NCBI RefSeq assembly: GCF_947179515.1
Contig: NC_067472.1
Location: 161,790,761-161,854,760 of the forward strand
Length of the DNA: 64,000 nucleotides
Reading direction: 5' to 3'
Source of the DNA: Apodemus sylvaticus
Lineage: Eukaryota; Chordata; Mammalia; Rodentia; Muridae
Notes under the pieces: model-generated
Told to the model about the DNA's origin: nothing
Databases searched by the model: none
What the model saw: the letters and a program-made list of their open reading frames with translations, nothing else
Part shown: positions 23,172 to 32,564 of the stretch, one piece after another
Numbering within the stretch: the first letter of the stretch is position 1
Layout of the letters: each line of letters begins with the position of its first letter
Translations under genes and position numbers: made by a program

Positions 23172-23234
23172 AAGTTCAAATCTTAGAACTATAGAACTAA
23201 ATCTCTGACTCTGTATAGTCTGGATTGTCCTGCC

Positions 23235-23579
23235 CTAAATCTCTGATATTGTTGGCATAGCATAAGAATCTGCACAGCACTTATTCATTTCCCTAATAAA
23301 AGCTATTAACCGGTTAGGCACACAGGTTCCAATTGTAAGCAAAAGTAGTAAAATTACAAACGGTCTCATCAAAACAGAAAGCAAGATGGTGAAGAGTACA
23401 AGATAAGGGCTTTTCCACCGAGACTCAAGATTTTCTGCGCAGTGGCGTCTAACGTAGACCGAATCTCCAAATTGGAAGCGATGTGGAATTTGCAAGTCTC
23501 TCTCTCTTGAGTAGGCCTCCCGGAGCTGCTTCCACACTTGCTGTCTCACCCACTCCAGGGCCTTGAGCCTAGAGAACAA
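23235..23579 (-). pseudogene. Chimeric frame: integrase C-terminus fused to TM envelope anchor
   Basis: A 114-codon open frame. Residues 1-62 match the gammaretroviral integrase C-terminal domain (LKALEWVRQQVWK, FGDSVYVRRH, NLESRWKSPYLVL). From about residue 63 it switches to the end of transmembrane envelope: a hydrophobic segment at about 65-83 (VLMRPFVILLLLLTIG), then CVPNRLIAFIREM, a cytoplasmic-tail start. The junction (near 23393) sits at FT, a dipeptide plausible for both parents, so a short-homology deletion is likely. The fused frame has no signal peptide. Its stop lies ~65 bp before the polypurine tract, as expected for env. Expression is unknown; the ATG is internal to integrase. 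Confidence 0.85.
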
Positions 23580-24530
23580 AAGCCTGAAGCAAAAAGGGTA
23601 GGAGAGCTATCGAATAATCATTAATACCAGTCTCTGTGGTCAATTTGGTGAGGGTTTCTTTCATCAGGGTTCCAACAATAGTTTCTGAAGCCTTCTTATA
23701 CAGATCCAGTCACCTGTCTGGAAGCAGTGAGGAGTCTCTGGCATGCCTGGAGCCTTTAAGCAAATCTCATATTGTGGGACACCTCCTGGGAGGACCCAGT
23801 GAACACCAAAGGAGTTGGGGTATCAAAGAAGATATGTAGGGGCTCTTCAGAAACAAGGGGAGAGGCACCATTCAGCCTGAACCAGTCTCCGAGGCCAATT
23901 TAGTTAAGATCTCTCATAGGGTTTTGTTTATTCTATCTGCCTTGAACCCTGGGGACAGTATGTCCAATAATGTTTCCAATTAGTCCCCAATATCTCTGTC
24001 AATTTCTGACTTATCTTAGAAACAAAACCAGAACCGTTATCTGATCCAATTACCTTGGGCACTCTGAAATTTCTTCTAACCTTGGCAGCTGTCTCCTGCT
24101 TCAACCCATCTAGAGCAAAGTATCTATACCATATTCTCCTGCCTTTTTATAAAATCTCTTAATACATTCTAGGCTGTTCTCTTCTCGGTCTTTTGCCCTG
24201 TTTACTCTTTACTGCATAAGCATTTACTTGCTGGCATATCTTACACTGTTCTATTATCTTTCTAGCATAAAACCTGAGTCATAAATTTGGTCCTTTGACT
24301 GCCAGGACAGTTTTTAATCCCCTAAATGAATCCATCTGTGCATTTGGCCTAGTGAGTCTTTGGCTTAATTTCTGGGGAGTATAGTTTTCCCTTCTTTTGT
24401 GCACCCTCTCTTGGTAATAGTTGGTAGGGTGGCTAGCAATCTCAGTCCTTTTAAAGTGAGGTGGTTCCTTAATTTTGTCCCATTTCCCAATGGGTGTCTC
24501 TTACAGACCCATAATGTATAGGCTCCTACA
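23400..24530 (-). pseudogene. Proviral integrase remnant
   Basis: Integrase joins viral DNA to the host genome. On the minus strand a CKICQQVNA motif near 24260-24225 is the Cys half of the N-terminal HHCC zinc domain. The core has SDNGSGFVSK (D codon 24041-24039) and, 36 codons on in the same frame, QIE (E codon 23933-23931), so the D-X35-E geometry of the second and third catalytic acids survives. A TAA stop (23930-23928) follows the glutamate directly. The first catalytic aspartate was not located. Other frameshifts are evident between 24500 and 24050. The C-terminal domain continues into the chimeric frame. Confidence 0.8.
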
Positions 24531-24960
24531 TATCCATTCCTGGAGCCACTTGCTCTGTCTGGCTATTGCCCATTGAGTCTTTTCCCTTTGCACGTCCTGG
24601 GCAGTGAATACTCACAGTGGCTGCCTTCATTAGGACATCTGAGAGGTCCAAGATTTCCTGTTGGTTTCCTCTGATGTGAGCAGTCCTCTTGGCATATATC
24701 CCTGTGGACATAGGCTGTGGCAAAAGCATACCTGTTATCTGTGTGGATGTTGCTTTTCTTGCTGGTTCCAAGTTCCAAGGTCTTGGTGAGGGCAACGAGC
24801 TCCACTTTCTGTGTTGACATGCCAGGGGGTAAAGATTCTTCTACCCAGATGACATTTGTGCCGTACACCATAGCAGCACCTGCTTCCATCATGGAGAAAA
24901 CTGCTTCGGTCTGTAGCAACTTTCAGCAGGGGTCAGTCTCTCTTTTTGGGCCAGTATGCT
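24530..24960 (-). pseudogene. Proviral RNase H remnant
   Basis: Open from 24919 to 24563 on the minus strand. It shows AGAAMVYGTNVIW, the QKVELVALTKTLEL helix with its catalytic glutamate, and HTDNRYAFATAYVH with the third catalytic aspartate. The HCPGRAKGKDS end is read at 24620-24570, in another frame. The first catalytic Asp position reads QTEAVFS, so that acid is changed. It normally degrades RNA in RNA:DNA hybrids during reverse transcription. It abuts protease with only ~100 bp between, so reverse transcriptase is gone. Confidence 0.85.
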
Positions 24961-25015
24961 GCAGCCCGTTGGGCAGGAAGCATATCTGCCCCCTCCCCAT
25001 TTTGGAGCGTATGTC

Positions 25016-25270
25016 TTACTCCAATAGAGAGTAGGAACAGCCTGGGGTGACCCTAAATGAATGGGCTACCCATCCCATCCCTAGGTCTGCTGTTCTTCGG
25101 GTAGTCCATGAATACAGTTTGGTGCCAGGGGCTTCTTGGATCCAAGATCTTTTCTTGTAAACAGCGCCATTGGCTTGGAAGACCGAGTGTAGAGCCCCTG
25201 TGTCCAAGAACTGAATGGGTTTCTCTTTCACTTCCACAGTTATCCTGGGTTGGGGGAGGTGGTCAGAAAA
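25016..25270 (-). pseudogene. Proviral protease remnant
   Basis: Reads on the minus strand as an aspartic protease. PRITVEVKEKPIQFLDTGA holds the catalytic DTG in a FLDTGA context; one residue usually present between Leu and Asp seems deleted. Further matches are the WIQEAPGTKLYSW segment and the C-terminal CSYSLLE, where the frame ends at a stop. Family role: cleaves Gag-Pol during maturation. It is fused in frame with the end of nucleocapsid in neither direction here; the upstream knuckle is in another frame. The reverse-transcriptase start is cut about 50 bp downstream. Confidence 0.85.
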
Positions 25271-25384
25271 CCCATCTCTCCTAGTTGCTGTCTTCACCCA
25301 GGGCTAACACCTGGGTTTGCCATTTGGGGGCACTTTTCCCAAGACCTGGGAATTCCTGCTCCCGACATCTACTCCTTAGGGCAC

Positions 25385-25440
25385 ACTCTGGCTCAATGGC
25401 CTCTTTCCTTATAGTATGCACATTGGTCCTTTTCTGTCTC
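25385..25440 (-). pseudogene. Nucleocapsid zinc knuckle remnant
   Basis: In the frame starting at the TGT near 25432 the minus strand reads CAYYKERGH, stop, ARVCPKE. This is a single CCHC knuckle, as in gammaretroviruses, in which the second cysteine is tyrosine and the tryptophan after His is TGA. Both changes are G-to-A on the proviral sense strand. It would bind and package viral RNA in an intact element. Confidence 0.75.
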
Positions 25441-25604
25441 CCTTTTCTGCTTTTTCTAACTATCATATCTAGAATTCTCTGTCGCTTCCTTTCTTCTCTG
25501 TCACTTTCTTTTTTTCCGTTTCTTCTCCTCTTCTGTCTCCCTGTCTCAGCAAACTACTAAATCTCTCTACAGACTTTCTTAATAACCTACACTACTAAAT
25601 TCTT

Positions 25605-25960
25605 CTACAGACCTTCTCTGCAACCTGCACCAAATCCCTCTAGCCTCTGAAGCTCTTTCCTGGTATCTCTACTAGCCCTGTCTATAAGAGCCATTGTCAT
25701 AGTAGCTTTATATTTAAAGCCCCTGGATTCATAGCATGTATATTGGCAGAATGCCTCTATGAGCTGCTCTAGAAAAGCTGCAGGTGACTCATCTGGTCCC
25801 TGCTTAACCTTATATACCTTGGTCAAATTCGTGAACTGCCTTGCCCTCGAGACCCACCAATGGAGTCTGGTGTTGGTTTGTCAGATGCCTCTTACCTTTT
25901 GTCTGAGGGTAATCTTTTTGGCTTCCTGTATTACAAATAAAACCGTTTCAAAGAGATTAA
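25605..25960 (-). pseudogene. Gag capsid C-terminal part with major homology region
   Basis: Open at 25826-25605 on the minus strand. QGPDESPAAFLEQLIEAFCQ is the capsid major homology region, followed by ALIDRASRDTRKELQRLEGF. Upstream (to about 25960), VIQEAKKITLRQK fits the helix before it, with stops in between. Family role: the capsid lattice. The N-terminal capsid, p12 and matrix parts expected at 26.0-27.0 kb are not recognisable. Confidence 0.85.
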
Positions 25961-26173
25961 TTAGTCTCTTGGAATATATACCCTTAGTGAGAGAGCTACC
26001 ATGGTATCAGGATAAGTGGTCTCAGGTACTCTCTAAATATCAATTGAGCATAATTATTATCATTTTCTAAATTATAAAATATAACATAGACATAACACCT
26101 AGTTTATCATCCCTGTCAATTAAACAGAACCCTTTTCATCTGTATTATCTTAAAAGACTGTCAGAATTAACAA

Positions 26174-26548
26174 TGTTGCATTCCATAGCTGACTGCCTAT
26201 ACTATGAACTAGATTGCTGGAACTTTAATGTCAGTCAGAACTTTAACAGTTTGGGCACGCCCTTCACCCCAGACCCTAGGCTGAGTTCCAGTGAACTCAT
26301 CTGGTGGTTTTTGACTCTACTGCTGGGTGGGTCACCTGCTTAATTCAGGAATTTGTAGACCAAGAAGAACACTGAGCTCAACCTTCACTGAGCTTCTCCA
26401 TCCTAGGATAAAATTCTTACTGTAACCTACTTCCCTATTATGCCCTAAGGTCAGATTACTGCCCGAAGCCAGGGATTGTCCTTGACCAAAGTCAAGTTCC
26501 TACCATGAGGCGTGACTCCCTAATATGGCTGAAGAATATGGCAATACA
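26174..26548 (-). repeat. Nested LTR-like insert inside the proviral gag region
   Basis: About 375 bp homologous, in opposite orientation, to the solo LTR at 60111-60645. Shared phrases include CTGAGTTCCAGT (26281), GGGTGGGTCACCTGCTTAATTC (here 26326-26347), CCTACTTCCCTATTATG and CCAGGGATTGTCCTTGACCA. The ends match the partner's TG and CA ends. The 10-bp direct repeat AGAATTAACA lies at 26163-26172 and 26554-26563, close to but not exactly abutting the edges. Gag sequence is not recognised to its right. Confidence 0.65.
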
Positions 26549-26563
26549 ACTTAAGAATTAACA

Positions 26564-28254
26564 TTGTAAGAATTGACTTATGTCCTGGCTTTAAATTTTA
26601 TGTCACCTGAAAATCATTTAAATTTATATCAGTTTTCTCAAGATTAAACAACTTGGGCTGTCTGTGAGACTAACAGTCTTCAATATTAACTGAAAACATA
26701 TAGAAAGTTTAAGACATAAACATCATATACAATGGATTTTTGACATTTTTGAAAACCAACTATCTACGTAAAGCAATGTGGACTGTTGTCTATTAAACTA
26801 TCTTCAGCTATTTCTGATTAAACCCTAGAAAACACCCTAACAATAAACTCAGAGCCTTATATTTCTATTTAGCCCTAAACTCATAGACTTAAACACATCT
26901 CGGATCAGTAATAATAACAAAGAACTGGGTGTAAATACTGTACTTTCAAATTTTTACTATTTATACCCATGAAAACCTTGATTTTATATCAAAATAAAAC
27001 CTGTATCAAATAAGAACTTATGCCTTGAACTTAATAACAATTATAAAGATTTTAGTATCACAAAGACAGATTTTTTTCACTTAATATTTTAGAATCTAGT
27101 CTTCTGGAGGTCTCCCTTATTTTGACCTCTCTCCCAGAGGAACAATATAACCACAAAGTTTAACATCGCACCGAGCATAGCAATTTAAACAAGTTTAAAA
27201 AAAAAAGAAATAAACCATTTGTACCAACTTAAACCCAAAATTCTTGCAACTGCCACATTGCGAGTCTTATCAAGGCTCGTTTTCCTTTTCAGGGGTTGTC
27301 AGAGCCCAAGTATTTTTGTCTCTCCTTTTGTTCTAAGTTGGCGTGCTTGAGTCACGTGACCTGATTTTGGTGCCACAGACAGAGTTGCTTTTTAGTCAAA
27401 GTCAAAATATCATCCGTCTAAGTCCAAGAACACAAAACACAATACAAAACAACACCACATAGAAAGCTTGACCCTGCCACCATCAGGCCTCTACATTCAA
27501 GAACACAGAGCAAAGAAAATCACACAATTTGCCTCTAGAGGACACCAGATACCAGATTCCAACAGAACATGGCTTCCACCATTACTGACTTGCTGTTTAC
27601 GGATGGAGAGCCTTATTCAGCTCTCTGCCGGGTCTAAAGCTTCCTCTAGACCCCCACGGTCTCAACTCTAGCTACAGCCAGTAGAACACACTGCACCAGA
27701 CAGACTCTCCAAGCCGCCAGAAGCTTGTAAGCAAAAACAAAAAGCTTTCAGACACAGTGAGACAGACAGAAAACAAACCCGCGGTACCGTCTAATGGCCA
27801 AACTGTAGACAAAGACACGCAAAACTAACAAGTGTTCCAAACATACTTGTCCGCGTCTGGACTTAAACAAACAGCTGCCAAACGCTACCTGGTGGGATTC
27901 CACATCCACTTTTTTTCCAGTAGAAGGAGCACTCCATCTCCTTCATTCCAAAAAACCACAATCAGGCTCCCCTGACTGTCCCTCACCCTCGAAGCGTCAT
28001 TCGGGGTTAGAGCCTGTGGCCCTAGGGCGTCCCCTTCTGCAGCCACTGGGTCTTCACAGACCGCAGCAGCAGCTGCAAAAGCAGGGTTCCACATCTGCTT
28101 TATTGCATGCAAATCGAAACCAAAAACACAGACACGGCTGCGCCACACTCAAAACACTCAGGACAATTAGAACAAAAACATTGCCGACACACACATTCTA
28201 GAGGGGATCCCCTTTACCTCCGAGTTGGTTCTCGCATGTGAAGGGAAATCACAT
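26564..28254 (-). other. Proviral leader / lost gag 5' region
   Basis: The ~1.7 kb between the PBS and the nested insert should hold the leader, matrix and p12. 26575-27240 is AT-rich with no retroviral wording. 27240-28200 is more balanced and includes an open frame (28148-27885, minus) with an alanine run, unsupported as a gene. Packaging signals may lie here but cannot be shown. Confidence 0.45.
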
Positions 28255-28272
28255 TTCCCGGCCAATGCACCA
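28255..28272 (-). other. Primer binding site, exact tRNA-Gly(GCC) match
   Basis: The minus strand reads TGGTGCATTGGCCGGGAA, complementary over 18 of 18 bases to the 3' end of tRNA-Gly(GCC) including CCA. It lies 5 bp inside the LTR (spacer TTTAT). This identifies the priming tRNA and the orientation of the provirus. Confidence 0.93.
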
Positions 28273-28277
28273 ATAAA

Positions 28278-28876
28278 TGTAAGACCCCCAAAACCGAGGG
28301 TGCCCCAGCACCCCACACCCCAGAAGGCGACACCCAAATCACTCACAAGAAACGGTCTCGATGCAATAGCATGAGGATTTCTTTATTTCCAGAATTCTGG
28401 GTTCCATAGCCATGCACCACTCAGGGTTACATGACTATGGACCCCGAGTGCTGAATTGAGACAGCTTTTATAAGTTTACGACAAAGCCCGCGAATCACAA
28501 ACCAATCATTTCTTAGCATGGAGAGCCCACGAAATGCGAGCCAATTGATTTGTACCACTCCATAGTTTTTAGGCCAATCAGTTTAAATTATCGGAGCCCA
28601 CGCTCAGTGAACCAATTAGTTTTCTATAATGTTTACAGCTGTGTGAACTTCTGCTTAGGGGTAATGGCATAAGTTTACAGAAGCAAGATAAGCTTAGCCC
28701 ATTTTCAGTTACCCTATGGGGCCAGGATCATCTATTCAAGGCCTTTCTAGGTCTAAACAAAGGGCGGGCTCTGGAATGTGACCTTTTACCTAGTTTCTAA
28801 CAAAGTGAGGTAGCATTTTAAACTACTGATTTCTTGGGGTCATTAGAGTTAGGCTGTATTATTTTCTATCCTTTCA
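28278..28876 (-). repeat. 5' LTR of the provirus
   Basis: 599 bp, TGAAAGGATAG to GGGGGTCTTACA on the minus strand. Four ATTGG boxes and TTATAAAAG are conserved as in the 3' LTR, and AATAAA is read at about 28387-28382. Followed inward by the tRNA-Gly PBS. Confidence 0.95.
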
Positions 28877-29340
28877 ATAGTTTTCTGCATCTTGATCAGT
28901 TCTGGTTTTGTAAAATGTTCTCTGTTACCATGACAAATTACTTTTATGATCAGTAAGGGCTACACTTATCAGTGTATATAAGAAAATGTATATAGAATGC
29001 AGATAAGAGTTAAGCTGCTTTAGTGAATTGATGGTTACAGAATATTTTCTAAAATCCATGACTTCACTAACTCCTGATAGTTTCCTGTTGGAGACACCCC
29101 ACATTAAGTGCAAGACGCCTGGTTTCCCTGATGACAAGGCAGAAAAACCTGTCAATGGGTACTATGTTTCACAGCATGAGGTTATGGTCTCTTGTGGGCT
29201 CAAGTATGATTAATGCAGAGGCCTGCTTCTTTGGAACAAGCAACTCATGATGTCATTTCTCCAACTATTCTTAGCATTTATCATTCTCCATATATATTTA
29301 CTGTTTCTTCTCCTTCTCTTTCTCTCTTCCTTGATCAAAC
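28877..29340 (-). mobile_element. Lx-type L1 3' UTR, right part (split by the provirus)
   Basis: Continues the Lx text from 22549: TTTTCTGCATCTTGATCAGT, CTGTTACCATGACAAATTAC, GGGTACTATGTTTCACAGCA, AACAAGCAACTCATGATGTC. The break falls within a phrase normally continuous in Lx, which confirms the provirus as the later arrival. Confidence 0.75.
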
Positions 29341-29344
29341 CACT

Positions 29345-29820
29345 ATTTGGTGACCTGGCAAGACCTCGTAGGAGCCCATTTGATATCCAGAAACTAGATG
29401 GTACCAAAAATATTAAAGTGAAAGCTGTTCAAGAATTCAAGAGAAATGTATTTTAAGGTTACTTGCTCAAGGAGGAAGTGAGCATAACCTAGAGTGGTGG
29501 GCTTAGATGAGCAAATCTGCAGCTGTTCCCCCAGTCTCAGTCTCACTTCTGTATAATAGAAACAGGTCACTTTTATTACAAAACTGAGGATGGAATAACA
29601 TACAGATATTTCCCAGAAAGTCAGCAATAGTTTCCTTGAGTTCAGAGATGATGGTGACAGCCCCCTAGGAATTCTCCATATAGGTTAAGTGAAGATGTTT
29701 TTGTAAACTGCTGGGGTTACAAAGACTACAAGGTTATTAGTATGATCTCATGTCTGAAAGATACTAACTTTGTAACCTCAATACTGCTGCCCCTCCCCCG
29801 ACATCACTGGAGACTGGTGG
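29345..29820. other. Non-genic stretch
   Basis: Nothing recognised. Confidence 0.45.
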
Positions 29821-29821
29821 T

Positions 29822-29850
29822 GTATGCGTGTGTGTGTGTGTGTGTGTGTG

Positions 29851-29891
<41 letters not shown>

Positions 29892-29909
29892 CTGTGTGTG
29901 TGTGTGGGG
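29822..29909 (+). repeat. (TG)n microsatellite
   Basis: About 85 bp of TG with single breaks at CATG and CGCC, ending in a G7 run. Confidence 0.95.
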
Positions 29910-30640
29910 GGGTGTTTGCTACAAAACCTTTATGTTTGAGACTTTATAGTTTCTTTTTACTGTTCTAAATCTGTACTACTCTGTATCACAAGAAAATATT
30001 GACACAAGAAAATAGAGAAGTATTTATCCATACCTTCTATGAACTTTTTAACCCAACTTCTTTGTGTGATTTCAATAAAAGACGGGCTGAGTTAAGTCTA
30101 TATGGGCATTCTGACTCCAGATTTAAGATAGCTTTCACAGAAATGAACAAGTCTGTGAGCTTCCTCAATAGATATGCATTTTTATTTGCCTACCAGTTAT
30201 CCCTAGTCCATGATGACCCCCAAATTGTGTAGATTCTTGAGCCTGGCATTAGCTAATTTTCCACTTCCAGGCATATTTTTCCCTCTTATTGTGTGGTCCA
30301 TAGATCAATTACACACCTGTTAGATTCAACCAAGATATAAATGCCCCAATTGCACATAGGGATATCTTGACAAGTGGGTCATTGTGCATCATAGGGATCA
30401 CAGCTGAGTATGACTATTGATTACTTCCCTCCATTAGAAGCTTACAGGTACCCACCCACCCTTCCCCCCTATTATGTGCCAAAGTCTGCCACGGGATAAC
30501 CAGGATTGTTTGGTCCAGGAAGACACAGGTCTGGTGGGAATGACAAACTAACATGACCACAGAGGCGGTTTGAAATCTGAATGTATTATTTTGGGTAACT
30601 CCTAGTCCAGTCAAGTTAAAATCTCAAATTAAGCATCACA
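29910..30640. other. Non-genic stretch
   Basis: Nothing recognised; short frames only. Confidence 0.45.
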
Positions 30641-31800
30641 TTCATCCGTAAAAGGCTGGCTAGACTTTCTTGGGCAATATAGGGTATTTACCTAAAGTCC
30701 AGGGTGCTTGTGGTTAAACTGCTTCTTCATCTTGGTCTCGCTGTCATGCCGGCTGGGGAGCTGAAGAAGGATCGTTCCTGTGCCTAGCCTCCTGGAGAAA
30801 ATGGTGGCATTGCAGAGCTTAGAAAGCTGCCTGGCTCACACTGTCTTTCAAGAGTACTTCTGCCTAGTCTGCCTGTTGCATTCTTCTCTGTGCCATGTCC
30901 TGGGCTCCTGTAGGCACATGAGGCCCTTGGCTATCAGTTTCAGTAGCAGTCCCTAGGCCCCAGCTGGGGGCCGCCATAGGCTCTGATAGCCGCCTCTAGC
31001 CCCCCCCCCCCCCAGCCTAATGAACTAACCAGCTGCAGCCTATAAGTCCAGCCTGATGAACTAACTAACTCATTCCTCCTCCGAGTATTTCTGTCAGTAA
31101 AAAATATCTATTGCCTTTCTGAGTAGAAAGTATCTACTGCCTCTTGAATCACACCTGGATAAGCTAAAAATGTTGTTTTACTCAAGGACTCCATGGGTGG
31201 GGCCTGCAACACAAAAAGCAGTTCCTCACAAACTTCCCTTGCTATCCAGGTTGGCCTGAGATAGCCTGTCTGCATAACAAGCAAAATCAAGAGTTAAAGA
31301 AGAAACTGGATTAACTTGTCAGCTAGTATCTATGGGATATCCAAATTCAGATGCAAGACAGAAAGTCTGGCCTCTGGAATGGGGGAAAGTAGCTATGAAT
31401 TAGGTACCAACTCAAATGTAAATTCTTACTCTGGCCCAACAGCCACTAGTATTGAAAGGTTCTTCAGATGTAAATCTCCTTTGTCTGGACCTGTTGTTCC
31501 AGGATCCACGTGCCCTGAAAGACAATGACTAGAAAAACAAAAAAGAACTTGTGATTGGAATTTCTGGAATGCCTCTGCGGCCTGCTAAGAATGTTTCTTT
31601 TTTTTTTTTTCTATCACAATTGGAACCATATCAAAATATATCTTGTTGGGAGGTAAATGTAGCAGAATTTTTTGCTATAAGATGGATTCTTATATATCTG
31701 TATTTTCTTGGTTATACTATGGCCCGGTTATTAGGAAAAAGGAGAGTTTTTAGAATTGCCAAGTGAGATTTTCAGCTTCTGAATGTAAAAAAGAGTTCCA
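30640..31800. other. Unassigned moderately GC-rich block, possible old ERV
   Basis: Less AT-rich than its surroundings, with a C14-15 run at 31000-31015, an imperfect tandem near 31100-31146 (AAAATATCTATTGCC / AAAGTATCTACTGCC), and stacked short frames on both strands (minus 31290-31108; plus 31316-31528 and 31551-31766). The last has a hydrophobic segment (ILIYLYFLGY). The composition suggests a degraded retroelement, but no motif confirms it. Confidence 0.35.
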
Positions 31801-32129
31801 TTCTTCCCAGGAGACATTTTCTTGCCTCTGTCTGTAAAATATTATTTTTACAGGCTTCATGGGGCAACCACAGCACCCCCTCCCCCCCCAAAAAAATCCT
31901 TATGGAGAAGCTCTCAAGTCTGTTCCAGCTCAGATATTTTAAGTCTTCTGTCTGAAGTACAAAATATCTTCAGCAATAGGCATGTACCTTCAACCTGAAA
32001 GAGAAAATCTTGAGAAAATAATATGATAAGATAGGCCTATAGGAAAGTACATGGGGGAATTTTCTTGACTAACAATTGAAATGAGAAGGTGAATACAATT
32101 GTGAGTGTTGACATGCATAAAATGTGGTC

Positions 32130-32356
32130 CCAGATCTTATAAGAAATCAGGCTGGGCAAACTAGAGGATATATGGCAATACTCAGCATACCTCCATATTC
32201 TCAGTGTAGGTTTCTGCCCCCAGACTCATGCATTGAATTTCTTCCCTGACTCACCTTTACAAAAGACTGTGAACTGAAGGATGAAAAAGCTCCTTTACTT
32301 TGCAACTTGTTCTTGGTCACAGTGTTTGTCACAACAGGAGAAAACAAGTTAGGACA
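32130..32356 (+). mobile_element. MaLR (ORR1-like) LTR 3' part
   Basis: TCTTATAAGAAATCAGGCTG, GTTTCTGCCCCCAGACTC and CTTGTTCTTGGTCACAGTG, ending GTTAGGACA, follow the usual order of an ORR1-type LTR. Confidence 0.65.
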
Positions 32357-32414
32357 GGGAGAAGGCATCAAGAGGATTGTTTTGCTTCATTTATATATGG
32401 TTAAATGTTATCTT

Positions 32415-32562
32415 TTCAAATATTATTTTTTATTTTATTTGTATGTGTTTTGTCCACCATAGACATACATTGAAGAAGCATTTGGGAACTTGGAATCAAA
32501 CCTAGATCTCCAGGAAGAACATCCAGTATATTTAACAGCTGAGCCATTGACTTAGCTCATCT
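32415..32562 (-). mobile_element. SINE B3, diverged
   Basis: Antisense: TTTTATTTTATTTGTATGTG tail, GGAATCAAACCTAGATCTCC body and AACAGCTGAGCCATTGACTT head. Confidence 0.7.
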
Positions 32563-32564
32563 CT

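Larger units (their letters stand above)
22550..28876 (-). mobile_element. Gammaretrovirus-like provirus, tRNA-Gly primed, 6327 bp, defective
   Basis: A complete integrated structure on the minus strand: 5' LTR 28876-28278, PBS 28272-28255, degraded gag-pol-env remnants, polypurine tract near 23152, 3' LTR 23151-22550. It is flanked by the 4-bp duplication ATAG (22546-22549 and 28877-28880); 4 bp is the size made by gammaretroviral integrases. The LTRs differ at roughly 30 of 600 positions by hand count (about 5%), plus one 3-base gap, so it is not recent. Reverse transcriptase and most of env are missing and the N-terminal half of gag is unrecognisable. The tRNA-Gly primer recalls VL30-like rodent elements, but I cannot name the family. 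Confidence 0.93.

Noticed and set aside
27885..28148. Minus-strand frame with an alanine run as a proviral matrix gene
   Set aside because: It starts only about 100 bp from the PBS, has no myristoylation Met-Gly start and no matrix-like text.
28255..28272. Match to tRNA-Gly sequence as a possible tRNA gene
   Set aside because: Only the 18 terminal bases including CCA match, at the PBS position of a provirus; no cloverleaf follows.
31551..31766. 71-codon frame with a hydrophobic segment, possible envelope TM
   Set aside because: No heptad, CX6C or anchor-tail pattern could be matched; kept only as part of an unassigned block.
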